Position numbers and translations under genes: made by a program. The notes under the pieces were generated by a model. The model ran no database searches. It was given only the letters and a program-made list of their open reading frames with translations, and was not told the DNA's origin. From the NCBI GenBank assembly GCA_027924645.1, contig BSBN01001251.1:434001-498000 (forward strand): 64,000 nucleotides of DNA, written 5' to 3'. This DNA comes from Cunninghamia lanceolata. Lineage: Eukaryota > Streptophyta > Pinopsida > Cupressales > Cupressaceae. How positions within the stretch are numbered: the stretch's first letter is position 1; the number at the start of each line of letters is the position of its first letter. Positions 9,546 through 19,582 of this stretch are shown in pieces.

Positions 9546-11768
9546 TGTTACATCCCCAAACTTTGACTATGTTTTACTTTTTACTTTCATGTGATTAAGT
9601 GGATAACTAATCATAGATTAATGATTTGACGTTAGGAAAATGTCAGGATAAATCATTGATTTTATGAATTATGATTAATGCATAGAATTAGACATGAGTT
9701 TATATGTCATTGAGATTATTTAAGCATGATGTATAATGACTTATTAATGATACACTGATCATAGTTTGTATGAATGTGAGTGTAACTAGGAAAAAAAGGA
9801 TTCCACCTTCAAGAATGGAAGGAGAGTATCACCAGAGAGAAGGGAATAGATATTTTGAAAAGACTGGTTTGCCATTTGAGTTTTAATTTGAATATTATGT
9901 GAACCTTCATGAGATGAGGTATGTGTCAGTTAATTTTCCTTCTTGGGTTAATCTCAGATCGACCATTATTGAATTGTCATTTCGAAAAGGTTTCCAACAG
10001 AAACTTCGTTGCATTGGTCAAGAGATATTTAGGGCATATGTCAAGGATAGAGTTTATCATATTTCCCTTTTGTCAAACTATTCAATGTTCATATATATTT
10101 ATTTTCCTTCAAGAAATGACTTAATTTTATTGACTTCAGTCTAGGGTGGTGAGGAAGTAGAGACCTTAAACCCTTATTCACTTTTGTTGCATGACTAAAT
10201 TTGATTTAACCCTTGAGTATTGCAACAAATATATTTTTCTTATAGAATTATATTATTATTAATTGTATATAAATACTTATGGATAAGTGAGATGTTGGTT
10301 TTTATGTCTCGAACCTCTCTTTGCCATGATAATGTGGGCCATGGCAGACCACTACATGAATTATCTTTTGCACTCCATACTCCATGAAGATAGAGAACGT
10401 GGAAAGGGTGTTGTTATGATGTTTTGGTGAGTCATGCTTAGTGGGATAGAGCTTGATTTCTGCTGCATGCCCTTCTTGGGAGCCTTAATAGGTTGAATGG
10501 GCAATTTTTTTGGAAGGAGGGAGATGTCTTTGTGGATGGGGTCTCTTTCAAGAGGAATCGAGGAAAAAACCATCATGGAACAATAGAGTAAGAAGTAGAA
10601 GCCTCATGGCAAAAAGACTGAACAATATACTAGTTAGAAGTTGGTCTCAAGCAACACAAAGGTAATATCAATTACCATAGTTATGGATATGGTTGTGTTT
10701 CAAGTATAACACTTATATTTTCACTGTCGAACCTATATTGGGTATACTGTGTTGTGTGTTTAATTGCTAGAGGTGGCCAATAATACCTTTGCTCATCCAA
10801 TTTCTATGCACCTTGAATGATAACTGTAAGGTCTTAGTCCTTGTAAAAAGTTGTCTTAGTGTTATCCATCATAGCAATGGCAATGTTCAGTCGACACCTT
10901 AAGTTTCTCATTGTGAGAAAGGTAATGAACATCGGTAATGGTGAAAACTGGAGCTACAAGGCTTACTAACCCTATTGTTCTCCATAGTATGACAATACAG
11001 TGGCTGAGAGTTTATGATACTTGTCTTGTATGTTTCAACTTTCGCTTTTATATATATTGATTTGCATAGCTATCGATAATAGGTTGTATATGCATGTCTA
11101 TTTTTGAAAGATTGTACTATTCTTTTATAAAGAACAACAAGGGTGGCCAACTGTGGACAGCACCACAGGCCGTGGAACGACCTCACGGTCCACGAATAGA
11201 AACTCTGGTAAGAAATAATGGATTCTTGATTCAAATAGATTGGTATAGAGAATAGTAGTATTATTATTTTTTATGAAAGTTTGTTATTGTACTTCATTAT
11301 AAGTATTTTGATTTCTTTAGCTTAGTATAAAGATAAGACCACCGAAATAGTGGTATTAAAGGATGACTTGAGGTCGATTAAATGATATTATATTTTGATA
11401 CTTATTTAACTTGTTATATAAGAGTTCTTGATATTATTGAAGTAAGAAGGTGACAAGACTTTGGTCAAAATATTTATTATTGTCATATAATCGATATTCT
11501 TCTATCTTAAAATATCAAGCTTATAATATTGTTATGGGGCATAGAGAAGGTAAACCTCAAACATTGCTAGAATGTGCAACAGACGATAAGGTTCTTTCAT
11601 CAATGATAGAATAAAACAAAAGGGATCATTAGCTAAGAGGATTAGATAAAGATTCTTGAACCATGTAAATAGCCTTGGGTGAACATGCAAGGTTATTATT
11701 AAAAATAAAACTATTCTTATGTCAAGATGAGACATCGAAACCAAATGTATACCTAAATACTTTTGTAA

Positions 11769-11773
11769 CATGG
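11769..11773. repeat. target-site duplication CATGG, left copy, of insert C
   Basis: CATGG precedes TGTGAGGCC and is repeated at 23656-23660 after ATGACA. The uninterrupted element B 3' LTR has a single CATGG at the same place (near 44626). Confidence 0.93.
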
Positions 11774-12272
11774 TGTGAGGCCGATTATTTTTCCTTCCTT
11801 ATTTTGATCGTTTTAGATTCAGTTGATGACATTATCAGACTTTTAGAGACTATTGTTCGATTATGCAGATTTGATTATATCTCCTGATTTTGATTTGACA
11901 TTGATTAGACATATGGTTATTCGATTGGATCATATTTTGATGCTATGTTGAGACTAGACATGCCAGATATATTAGATGATGTTTATTGATGTGATTTCTA
12001 GTTCATTATGTGATGATGATTATGTGACATTAGATGGAAGATGCAGTTTAATCTTGAATTATGTTGTAAATGATTAATGTTGTATATAAGGCATGAATTT
12101 AATTTTAGTTGCTTTGGGTATGATTATTCATGATATGATTGACACTTGATCTAGTTGTGCAGGATTATATTCCCAAGCCATAGGAAATCGGAGGTGGTGT
12201 TCATACATATGTTATTCCTTGTGAAACCGATCCATTCCCAAGAGGGATGAGGATCACATTTGATCGGATGTT

Positions 12273-12277
12273 GTTTG
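12273..12277. repeat. target-site duplication of copia 1, left copy (GTTTG)
   Basis: GTTTG precedes the left LTR. ATTTG follows the right LTR at 19583-19587. One transition separates the two copies, as expected for a decayed five-base duplication. Confidence 0.75.
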
Positions 12278-12780
12278 TGTTAGATTCATGACAAACAAGT
12301 GAGAGGGGGGGTGAATTAGTTGTTTAAAACTTTCTTCCAATTAATTACTTAAATCCTTTTTGCAATTCAGCAACATAATTATAAATCAATCATGGAAACA
12401 TAATGCAACAATTCAAGAACATAAACACATTAACATATATGACACCAAGATTTTAATGTGGAAAACTCGGTTAAGGGAAAAACCACGGGGTGACTAACCC
12501 AAGATTGTAGTCTCTGTTAAAAGAATAAGAAGAACAAATGGCACAAGCCAATTAGGGCTCACTGCCCGAGCACATTGCTCACAAGAGGCCCACTGCCTAC
12601 AAGAGACACACTGTCTACAGAATAATAAATATTACATATTTGAACTAAAGAATAGCATCTTCACTATGCTTAAGTCAGTTCCATTTAAGCTTAATACTTC
12701 TGCTCTGCTTTTCACTCTGCTCCTCTCTACCACACACTCATCTCCACACCCCCAATTTGAAATGACTTCACAACCTCTTA

Positions 12781-12786
12781 TTTATA
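12781..12786 (-). promoter_or_regulatory. TATA box of the copia 1 left LTR
   Basis: The minus strand reads TATAAATAAGAGG. The same motif lies at the same place in the other three LTRs of the family (tttata on the plus strand at 18692-18697, 47910-47915 and 53832-53837), which supports it as the promoter. Confidence 0.7.
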
Positions 12787-12858
12787 CAAGACATTTGACT
12801 TTAGGATAATCATCCAAGTCAGCATACATTATAGAGCAAATACATCAATATAGAATGA

Positions 12859-13086
12859 CTAATTACAAAAAGACTTTACGCGGATCAACACACTGTCAGC
12901 CACACAGATCTGAGACTTCAATCTTCCTTTAGGAACATGCCATTCTTCACAGAACATCTTCAAGATCATCCACAGCATGTGTAACTCATCCGGTCGGCCA
13001 AACTTAGGAAGAACATCATCATCCAGAAATAATTCTTCAATTCCAAGCTTAATCTTCAATGTGGACCACCAACATGAATTGGACAC
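12859..13086 (-). CDS. U3-embedded small ORF, 75 codons, repeated in all family LTRs
   Basis: The reading holds SNSCWWSTLKIKLGIEEL, then LPKFGRPDELHML and QICVADSVLIRVKSFCN. Counterparts occur at 18770-19027 and 47957-48214. The fourth LTR (about 53950-54140) has the same reading with one in-frame stop. The ORF lies upstream of the TATA box, so it would be expressed only from another promoter or from the 3' end of the element transcript. No domain is recognised. It may be a chance open frame kept by shared ancestry. Confidence 0.3.
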   Translation of the reverse strand: MSNSCWWSTLKIKLGIEELFLDDDVLPKFGRPDELHMLWMILKMFCEEWHVPKGRLKSQICVADSVLIRVKSFCN

Positions 13087-13177
13087 AATCTAAAGACCTC
13101 TACAAGCTTTCCTGAATCACCAAGAACATCCACTCTACTTCTGCTTACTAAAATCCTTTTCTCCTTCATCTGGAAGC

Positions 13178-13360
13178 TCAAGAACACAGTCTATCATCAC
13201 TGTCATATTGGAATAGATGCTTGTGGACCTCTAGACCACGAACCAATTGAGTTGTCAATTCATATTGACATCCTAAGCACTCCACCAAATCCACAGAACA
13301 AGATATTGCATTTCTGGATCTCACCGGACCTATCTGTGTCACTCGGTTACCTTTGAACAT
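13178..13360 (-). CDS. U3-embedded small ORF, 60 codons, same length in all four LTRs
   Basis: The reading contains VTQIGPVRSRNAIS, then DLVECLGCQYELTTQLVRG and HLFQYDSDDRLCS. Open frames of exactly 60 codons occur at 19089-19271, 48306-48488 and 54228-54410 with several amino-acid changes but no stop. One copy (48306-48488) lost the ATG and starts with GTG. The function is unknown, and coding status is not established. Confidence 0.35.
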   Translation of the reverse strand: MFKGNRVTQIGPVRSRNAISCSVDLVECLGCQYELTTQLVRGLEVHKHLFQYDSDDRLCS

Positions 13361-13653
13361 CTGTTAGAACCAATTTTTCTTAGGTGGCCATAGCTTCTTC
13401 AGATCTTCATGTGGACCTCTCAAATCTTTACTAGATCATCTTAAGACACATATCAACAAACCCTTTTATGCGCATCCTCTGATCTTCATCTTAGCTGGGA
13501 TCTTTACCTTACTGTCTTCATTGTTCTTCTATGTTCATGATAGGACTAATTTTCTCAATATCCTCAGCATACAACTCATTCAATCATTATCATCAATGTA
13601 ACAGGAGTATGTTGACATCAATGACAACACCGATTAGGCCCATACTTGCAACA

Positions 13654-13675
13654 ATCTCCCCCTTTGTCATTGATG
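13654..13675 (-). other. copia 1 polypurine tract
   Basis: The minus strand reads GACAAAGGGGGAGAT directly before the 3' LTR. This is the purine-rich plus-strand primer typical of copia elements. Confidence 0.85.
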
Positions 13676-13979
13676 GCAACATATGATGTGAAAAATTGTT
13701 TTAACCATCAAGACAAGAACTTCTCCTCATAACGTCCCCTGACATTCACATGTCTTTTCTTCCTTTACTGCTCCCCCTTTGATCAACAACCACTTTTTGT
13801 TTTTCACATGTCTTCTCTCCCCCTTTGACATCAATGGCAAAGGGCACATACTTGCATCAATACTAGCTACTCCTTTAGAATCATTCCAGCTGCTCCCCCT
13901 AAGTAGCAACTACCCCACATCAATCTGGACCACAAGATATGACTGTGAGGTTCACTGGATTGATGCACATCAGTGCACC
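13654..13979 (-). other. copia 1 non-coding segment between pol and the 3' LTR
   Basis: This 326-base stretch follows the natural pol stop at 13980. It contains several runs of CTCCCCCTTTGA on the plus strand, which are polypurine blocks on the element strand (near 13768-13782 and 13818-13830). They look like tandemly repeated polypurine-like tracts. No protein is recognised. Confidence 0.6.
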
Positions 13980-15650
13980 TTAAATCAAAACCAGAGGGGT
14001 AATAACCCTTAACTTCTCCCTAAGATACTCAAAAGAGTCCTTAGGTAGAGGTTTAGTAAAAATATCTGCAATCTGATCCTTGGAAGGCATAAACTCCAAT
14101 CTGACTTCATTCTTGTTCACTTGCTCTCTCAAAAAGTGAAACTTTATGGATATATGTTTTGTATTTAAATTTAACACTGAATTCTTTGATAGATTTATTG
14201 CACTTGAATTATCACAGAAGATTGTGATAGGTTCCTCATACTCCACTCTGATGTCTCTTAGCATTTGCTTCATCTGCAATACTTGGGTGCAACTACCTGC
14301 TGCTGCAATATATTCTGCTTCTGCAGTGGATAGAGATATTGCCTCTTGTTTCTTGCTCAGCCAAGAAACCAATCTCTTTCCCAAAAAGAATGCACCTCCA
14401 CTGGTACTCTTTCGATCATCCACATGTCCTGCCCAATCCACATCTGTATATGCATGAAGAGAGAAATCATGATCTCTAGGATACCATAAGCCATACTCAA
14501 CTGTCCCTTTTACATATCTAAGAATCCTTTTGATTGCCATGACATAATATTCTCTAAGATCAGCTTGGAATCTAGCAACAAGACCAACAACATTCATAAT
14601 GTCAGGTCTAGTTTGAGTAAGATACAATAGTCCTCTAATCATTGACCTATACTTTTTCTGATTAGTCTTAGGAGAGTCATCATCTTTGCTCAATTTACAT
14701 CCGGTTGCCATGGGAGTACTCCTTGGTTTTGAGTCTTCCATCCCAAATTTCTTCAACAATTCTTTCACATATTTGGTCTGTGAAATGAAGATTCCTTTCT
14801 TTGTTTGAGTGATTTGCAGACCCAAGAAGAAATTCATTTCCCCAAACTTGGACATCTCAAATTTACTTTTCATTTGATTTGCAAAGGTTTTGCACATACT
14901 ATCTCTTCCTCCAAAAATGATATCATCAACAAACACTTCAACAATTAAGATATTTTCATGATCAATTTTGAAGTACAAGTTGCTGTCAGCAGTACCTTTG
15001 TTGAAACCAATTTTCAAAAGATGCTTATCCAATCTTTCATACCAGGCTCTTGGGGCTTGTTTGAGTCCATACAGTGCTTTCTTCAACTTGCAAACCATAT
15101 CACCATGATCAAACAATTGGAATCCATTTGGTTGCTCAATGTATACTTCTTCTTCTAAGTCACCATTCAGGAAGGCAGACTTGACATCCATCTGATATAC
15201 TTTGAAATCCTTGAACGATGCAAAGGCAAGAAATAATCTGATTGCTTCAATCCTTGCCACTGGAGCAAAAGTTTCTTCAAAACCAACTCCTTCTACTTGA
15301 GAGTAACCCTTGCAGACCAATCTCGCTTTGTTTTTGACTACTGCACCATCTTCATTCAATTTATTCTAGAAGACCCATTTGGTTCCAATCACATTCTTAT
15401 TTTTCGGTCTGGGAACAAGATCCCAAGTGTGATTTTTCTCAATTTGCATCAGCTCTTCCTCCATTGCTTTAGTCTAGTTTTCATCATTGCATGCTTCATT
15501 CACTGTCTTTGGTTCAATCTTTGAAATCAGACAATACTCTTCTAAATCTTGAGCAATCTTTCTTCTTGTTTGAACACCTTTGCTTTTATCACCTATGATC
15601 TGATCTTTAGAGTGATTCAGTCTTACATACCTCAGAATTTTGGGAATTTC
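13980..15650 (-). pseudogene. copia 1 reverse transcriptase and RNase H
   Basis: The main open piece (15359-13980, 459 codons) reads [39 protein letters not shown], the catalytic [10 protein letters not shown] and [12 protein letters not shown]. It continues into RNase H with [33 protein letters not shown] and [15 protein letters not shown], and ends ADIFTKPLP. This covers essentially the whole RT-RNase H module, which makes cDNA from element RNA in cytoplasmic particles. Amber codons at 15474 and 15366 separate it from the integrase part; the first is shared with copia 2. Frame is preserved throughout. Confidence 0.95.
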
Positions 15651-16391
15651 TTACACTTCTGTTTCTTGAACAGGTTCATTCAAACTTATCTCTTCTTCTT
15701 GATTCACCGGATCAGTCTGGATCTGAATTTTAGAAGGGGCTTGGACTCCTTGGACTAGAACATCATTCTGATCATCTTCATCATATTCATAAAACCTTGA
15801 GGGTTTTTCAATACCTTCATCAACCTTCACATTTGTACTTTCCATAATCTTTCTCAATCTCTTGTTATAACATCGGTATGCTTTTCTTTGAGTAGAATAA
15901 CCCAAGAATATTCCTTCATCACTTCTAGCATCATATTTTCCTAGATCTTCATCTCTTTTAATGTAACATTTGCTACCAAAGACTCTGAAATACTTCAAAG
16001 TGGGAGTGATGCCAAACCAGAGTTCATAAGGAGTCTTACCGGTATTGCTTCTAATTTGTACTCAATTAAGAGTATAGACTACAGTGCTTACAGCTTCTCT
16101 CCAATAGATCTGAGGAACATTTGCTTCCATCATCATGGTTCTAGATGCTTCCTGGATGGTCCGGTTCTTTCTCTCTACTACTCCATTCTTTTGTGGAGTC
16201 CTTGGAGCAGACATCTGTCTTTTTATCCCATGTTTCTCACAAAATTCTATGAACTCACTGGATGTGAATTCTCCACCTCTATCAGACCTCAGACATTTTA
16301 TGTTCAATCCGGTTTCATTTTCTACCATAGCTTTGAAGATTCTGAATTTCTCAAGAGCCTCAGATTTCTCTTTTAGAAAAGTCACCCACAT
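15651..16391 (-). pseudogene. copia 1 integrase catalytic core and C-terminal region
   Basis: The open piece 16391-16062 contains CLRSDRGGEFTSSEFIEFC and RTPQKNGVVERKNRTIQEA, which carry the second Asp and the Glu of the DDE triad. A TGA at 16062 (CGA in copia 2) precedes 15998-15651 with YFRVFGSKCYIKRDEDLGKY and GIFLGYSTQRKAYRCYN, the usual post-core segment. Integrase inserts the cDNA into host DNA. The first Asp (HTDLCGPG) is encoded just upstream, before the TAG at 16395. Confidence 0.93.
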
Positions 16392-16394
16392 TAT

Positions 16395-17231
16395 CTAGGA
16401 CTGATCATCAATTAATAACATGAAGTATCTATCACCTTGCACACTCTTGATTCTTCCCGGACCACATAGATCAGTATGAACTAAGTCCAATAATCCGGTA
16501 GAGGATTGTTCCTTACTTTTGAATGAGACTCTGCTTTGTTTACCCAACTGACATTCTTTGCACAAACTATTAGTAGGTTTCACCAATCTTGGAAGATCTC
16601 TTACAGCCTGAGTGTTGCTTATCTTGATGATATTATCAAAATTCACATGACACATTCTCCTATGCCACAACCGACTCTGATCAATTTGAACAAATAAACA
16701 ACTTTTGCCAGTACCAACCAAGTGGAAGATATTACCTTTTGTTTGAGTACCGGATGCAATCTCTGTTCTGAAGCTTTCAAAGATCTTGCATTTTCTATTT
16801 TTGAATCGGAGATCATAGCCTTTGTCCACCAACTGTCCAACACTGAGAAGATTGTGTTTTAGACCCTCAACATATAGTACATTACTGGTTTTGTTCTTTC
16901 CTTCAAAATAAATAGTTCCTCTACCTCTGATCTTGCCAGTAGAATTATCACCAAATTTTACAACTCCTTCATATATTTCCAAATCTATGAACTTATTTTT
17001 ATCACCTGTCATATGGTGGGAGCATCCACTGTTAATGACCCAATCATCCTTTTCTTCAACTTGGGCAGCCAGAGCTCTTTCTACTGTTTTATGATTGACA
17101 GATTCAGAGGGCATTGGATCTTCTTCCTTGATGGCAATAAACACCCAGTCACTTCCAGATTTGTTTCCTGTCTTTGATTCATCATCTGTTACTCCTTCAT
17201 CATCATCTTCATGAACATAGTAACATTTCTT
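16395..17231 (-). pseudogene. copia 1 protease, GAG-pre-integrase and integrase N-terminus
   Basis: The protease motif reads DDWVINSGCSHHMTGDKNKF. The catalytic Asp of DSG is Asn here, while copia 2 still has DSG, so this protease would be inactive even without the stops. After it come LYVEGLKHNLLSVGQLVDKG, LWHRRMCHVNFDNI and CKECQLGKQ, the H-x3-H...C-x2-C zinc-binding region (pre-integrase), and then VHTDLCGPGRI with the first integrase Asp. The piece ends at TAG 16395 (CAG in copia 2). Confidence 0.93.
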
Positions 17232-18131
17232 TTAGAATCTTGATCTGTTAGGATTTGGTCTTGAAAATCTTTCCGGACATCTTGAGGCAAAGTGACCAAT
17301 CTTATTGCAGTTAAAACATTTAAAATGTAATTTCCCTTCATACTTACCAGATCCTCTTGGTAGTCTTTTTACAATAAGGGCTTCAAGTTGAGCAGTTTCT
17401 GCTTCATCTTCTTCCAAATCTTTTCTTGCTTTTTCATACCATGATAGTTTTGAAGAGTTCTCTCCTGGATCAAACTTTTGTTTTCCTTTTACAGAGGCAC
17501 TAGCTTTAAATACAGATTTAGTCTTGGGGGGTGCATCTCCAAATTCTGCTAATTCAAATGCAACCAATTTACCAACCAATTGATCTCTTGTGATATTTGA
17601 AAAAGATCTAAATTCTTCAATGGCAGTAACCTTGTACTTATAAGAATCAGGAAGGGATCTGAGAACTTTTGCAACAATTTCATCTTCATCCAAGATTCCA
17701 CCAGCACATCTAATGCCACAAACAAGCTCATTTACCCTTGGCATAAATGTAGTGATATTTTCATCTTCTCTCATCTTTAGGTTTTCAAAATTTCCTTTTA
17801 GACTCTGTAGCTTGGCACATTTAACATACTTGTCTCCTTCATGCAAAAGTTTCAATTTTTGCCAAATCTCATATGCAGTTTTTATATCAATAACATTTGT
17901 CAGCTCTGAATCAGATAATGCACTTAGAAGAGCTTCTTTAGTCTGAAGATTGTTTTTAGCATCTCTAATTTCATCTACAGTACTCGGACCATTCTGTGGA
18001 GGAACATACTTCTTTGAAGCCATGACCCAATATTGCATTCCCATACATTGCAAGTGACATTCTATGCGACTTTTCCAAAGAGTGAAATTGGTTCCATCAA
18101 ACCTCAGACTATCCTTCTTGTAGGACGACAT
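17232..18131 (-). pseudogene. copia 1 gag
   Basis: ATG at 18131 opens MSSYKKDSLRFDGTNFTLWK, a typical copia Gag N-terminus (F-D-G-x-N-F/Y-x-x-W). It is followed by KLLHEGDKYVKCAKLQSLKG, RVNELVCGIRCAGG, VLRSLPDSYKYKV and the zinc knuckle CFNCNKIGHFASRC. Gag forms the virus-like particle. The TAA at 17232 replaces a CAA seen in copia 2 and separates gag from the protease part; the native element probably made one polyprotein. The ATG lies about 60 bases inside the 5' LTR boundary, next to the primer site. Confidence 0.95.
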
Positions 18132-18159
18132 CCTGGATCTCCTCAGGCGGTTAAGCTCC

Positions 18160-18188
18160 TTTTAGAGGAACTTGGCTCCGATACCAAT
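18160..18188 (-). other. copia 1 primer-binding site (tRNA-iMet type)
   Basis: Reading the minus strand away from the 5' LTR gives TTGGTATCGGAGCCAAG. Plant copia elements use TGGTATCAGAGC, which pairs with the 3' end of initiator tRNA-Met. One A-to-G difference is present. Confidence 0.9.
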
Positions 18189-19582
18189 TGTTAGATTCAG
18201 GACAGACAATTGAGAGGGGGGGTGAATCAGTTGTCTAAAACTTTCTTCCAATTAATTACTTAAATCCTTTTTGCAATTTAGAAACATAATTATAAATCAA
18301 TCATGGAAACATAATGCAACAATTTAAGAGCATAAACACATTAACACATATGACACCAAGATTTTAACGTGAAAAACCTGGTTAAGGGAAAAACCACAGG
18401 GTGACTAACCCAAGATTGTATTCTCTGTTAAAAGAATAAGAAGAACAAATGGCACATGCCAATTAGGGCTCACTACCTGAGCACACTACTCACAAGAGGC
18501 CCACTGCCTACAAGAGACACACTGTCTACAGAATATTAAATATTACATACTTGAACTGAAGAATAGCATCTTCACTATGCTTGAGTTAGTTCCATTTAAG
18601 CTCAATACTTCTTCTCTTCTTTTCACTCTGCTCCTCTCTACCACACACTCATCTCCACACCCCCAATTTGAAATGACTTCACAACCTCTTATTTATACAA
18701 GACATTTAACTTTAGGATAATCATCCAAGTGAACATACATTACAGAGAAAATACATAATTACAACATGACTAATTACAAAAAGACTTTACGCGGATCAAC
18801 ACGTTGTTGGCCACACAGATATGAGACTTCAATCTTCCTTTAGGAACATGCCATTCTTCACAAAACATCTTCATGATCACCCGCAAGATGTGTAACTCAT
18901 CCGGTCGGCCAAACTTAGGAAGAACATCATCATTTGGAAGTAATTCTTCAATTCCAAGCTCAATCTTCAATGTGGACCACCAACATGAACTAGACACAAT
19001 CCAAAGACCTCCACAAGCTTTCCTCAATCACCAAGAATATCCACTCTACTTCTGCTTACTGAAATCCTTTTCTCCTTCATCTGGAAGCTCAAGAACACAG
19101 TATGTCATCATTGTCATATTGGAATAGATGCTTACGGACCTCTAGACCACGAACCAATTGAGTTGTCAATTCATATTGACATCCTAAGCACTCCACTAAA
19201 TCCACAGAACAAGATATTGCATTTCTGGATCTCACCAGACCTATCTGTGTCACTCTGTTACCTCTGAACATCTGTCAGAACTGGTTTTTCTCAGGTGGCC
19301 ATAGCTTCTTCAGATCTTCATGCAGACCTCTCAGATCTTTATTGGATCATCTTAAGACACATATCAACAAACCCTTTTATGTGTATCCTCTGATCTTCAT
19401 CTTAGCTATGATCTTCATCTTAGCTAGGATCTTTACCTTATTGTCTTCACTATTCTTCTATGTTCATGATAGGACTAATTTTCTCAATATCCTCAGCATA
19501 CAATTCATCCAATCCTTATCATCAATGTAACATGAGTATGTTGACATCAATGACAACACTAGTTAGGCCCATACTTGCAACA
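18189..19582 (-). repeat. copia 1 5' LTR (right LTR)
   Basis: It starts TGTTAGATTC and ends CTTGCAACA in window orientation, 1394 bases, and matches 12278-13653 along its length. The TATA box is at 18692-18697 (minus). The two U3 ORFs are at 18770-19027 and 19089-19271. Confidence 0.95.

Larger units (their letters stand above)
12278..13653 (-). repeat. copia 1 3' LTR (left LTR)
   Basis: In window orientation it starts TGTTAGATTC and ends CTTGCAACA. On the element strand a TATA box (TATAAATAAGAGG) lies at 12781-12786 and just to the left, so U3 is the right-hand 860 bases. U3 holds two open frames (13178-13360 and 12859-13086) that recur in all four LTRs of this family. Confidence 0.95.
12278..19582 (-). 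mobile_element. copia element 1 (Ty1/copia, complete but with stops)
   Basis: A 7.3-kb minus-strand element with 1.38-1.39-kb LTRs, a tRNA-iMet-type primer site, a polypurine tract and one long gag-pol frame (18131 to 13980) in the order gag, protease, integrase, RT, RNase H, which is the copia order. All open pieces are in one frame and only nonsense codons break it, at 17232, 16395, 16062, 15651, 15474 and 15366. Copia 2 (47408-54703) is a close relative of the same family. The two LTRs differ at roughly a dozen positions in the first 220 bases, mostly transitions, so the insertion is not recent. Confidence 0.96.

Noticed and set aside
9899..10144. Small ORF in the element B 5' LTR
   Set aside because: The counterpart in the 3' LTR (42610-42855) has a different start and stop and no protein motif; it is a chance frame.
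12478..12620. Repeated CACTGCC/CACACTGTCTACA phrases in the copia LTRs as a CRISPR-like or tandem array
   Set aside because: Only a few short, irregular repeats in the R/U5 region; no regular spacing and a eukaryotic context.
14146..14457. Plus-strand open frames across copia 1 and copia 2 (also 16056-16398, 49928-50203, 51191-51614, 51857-52252)
   Set aside because: They are antisense shadows of RT, integrase and gag; the minus-strand reading has all the domain motifs.
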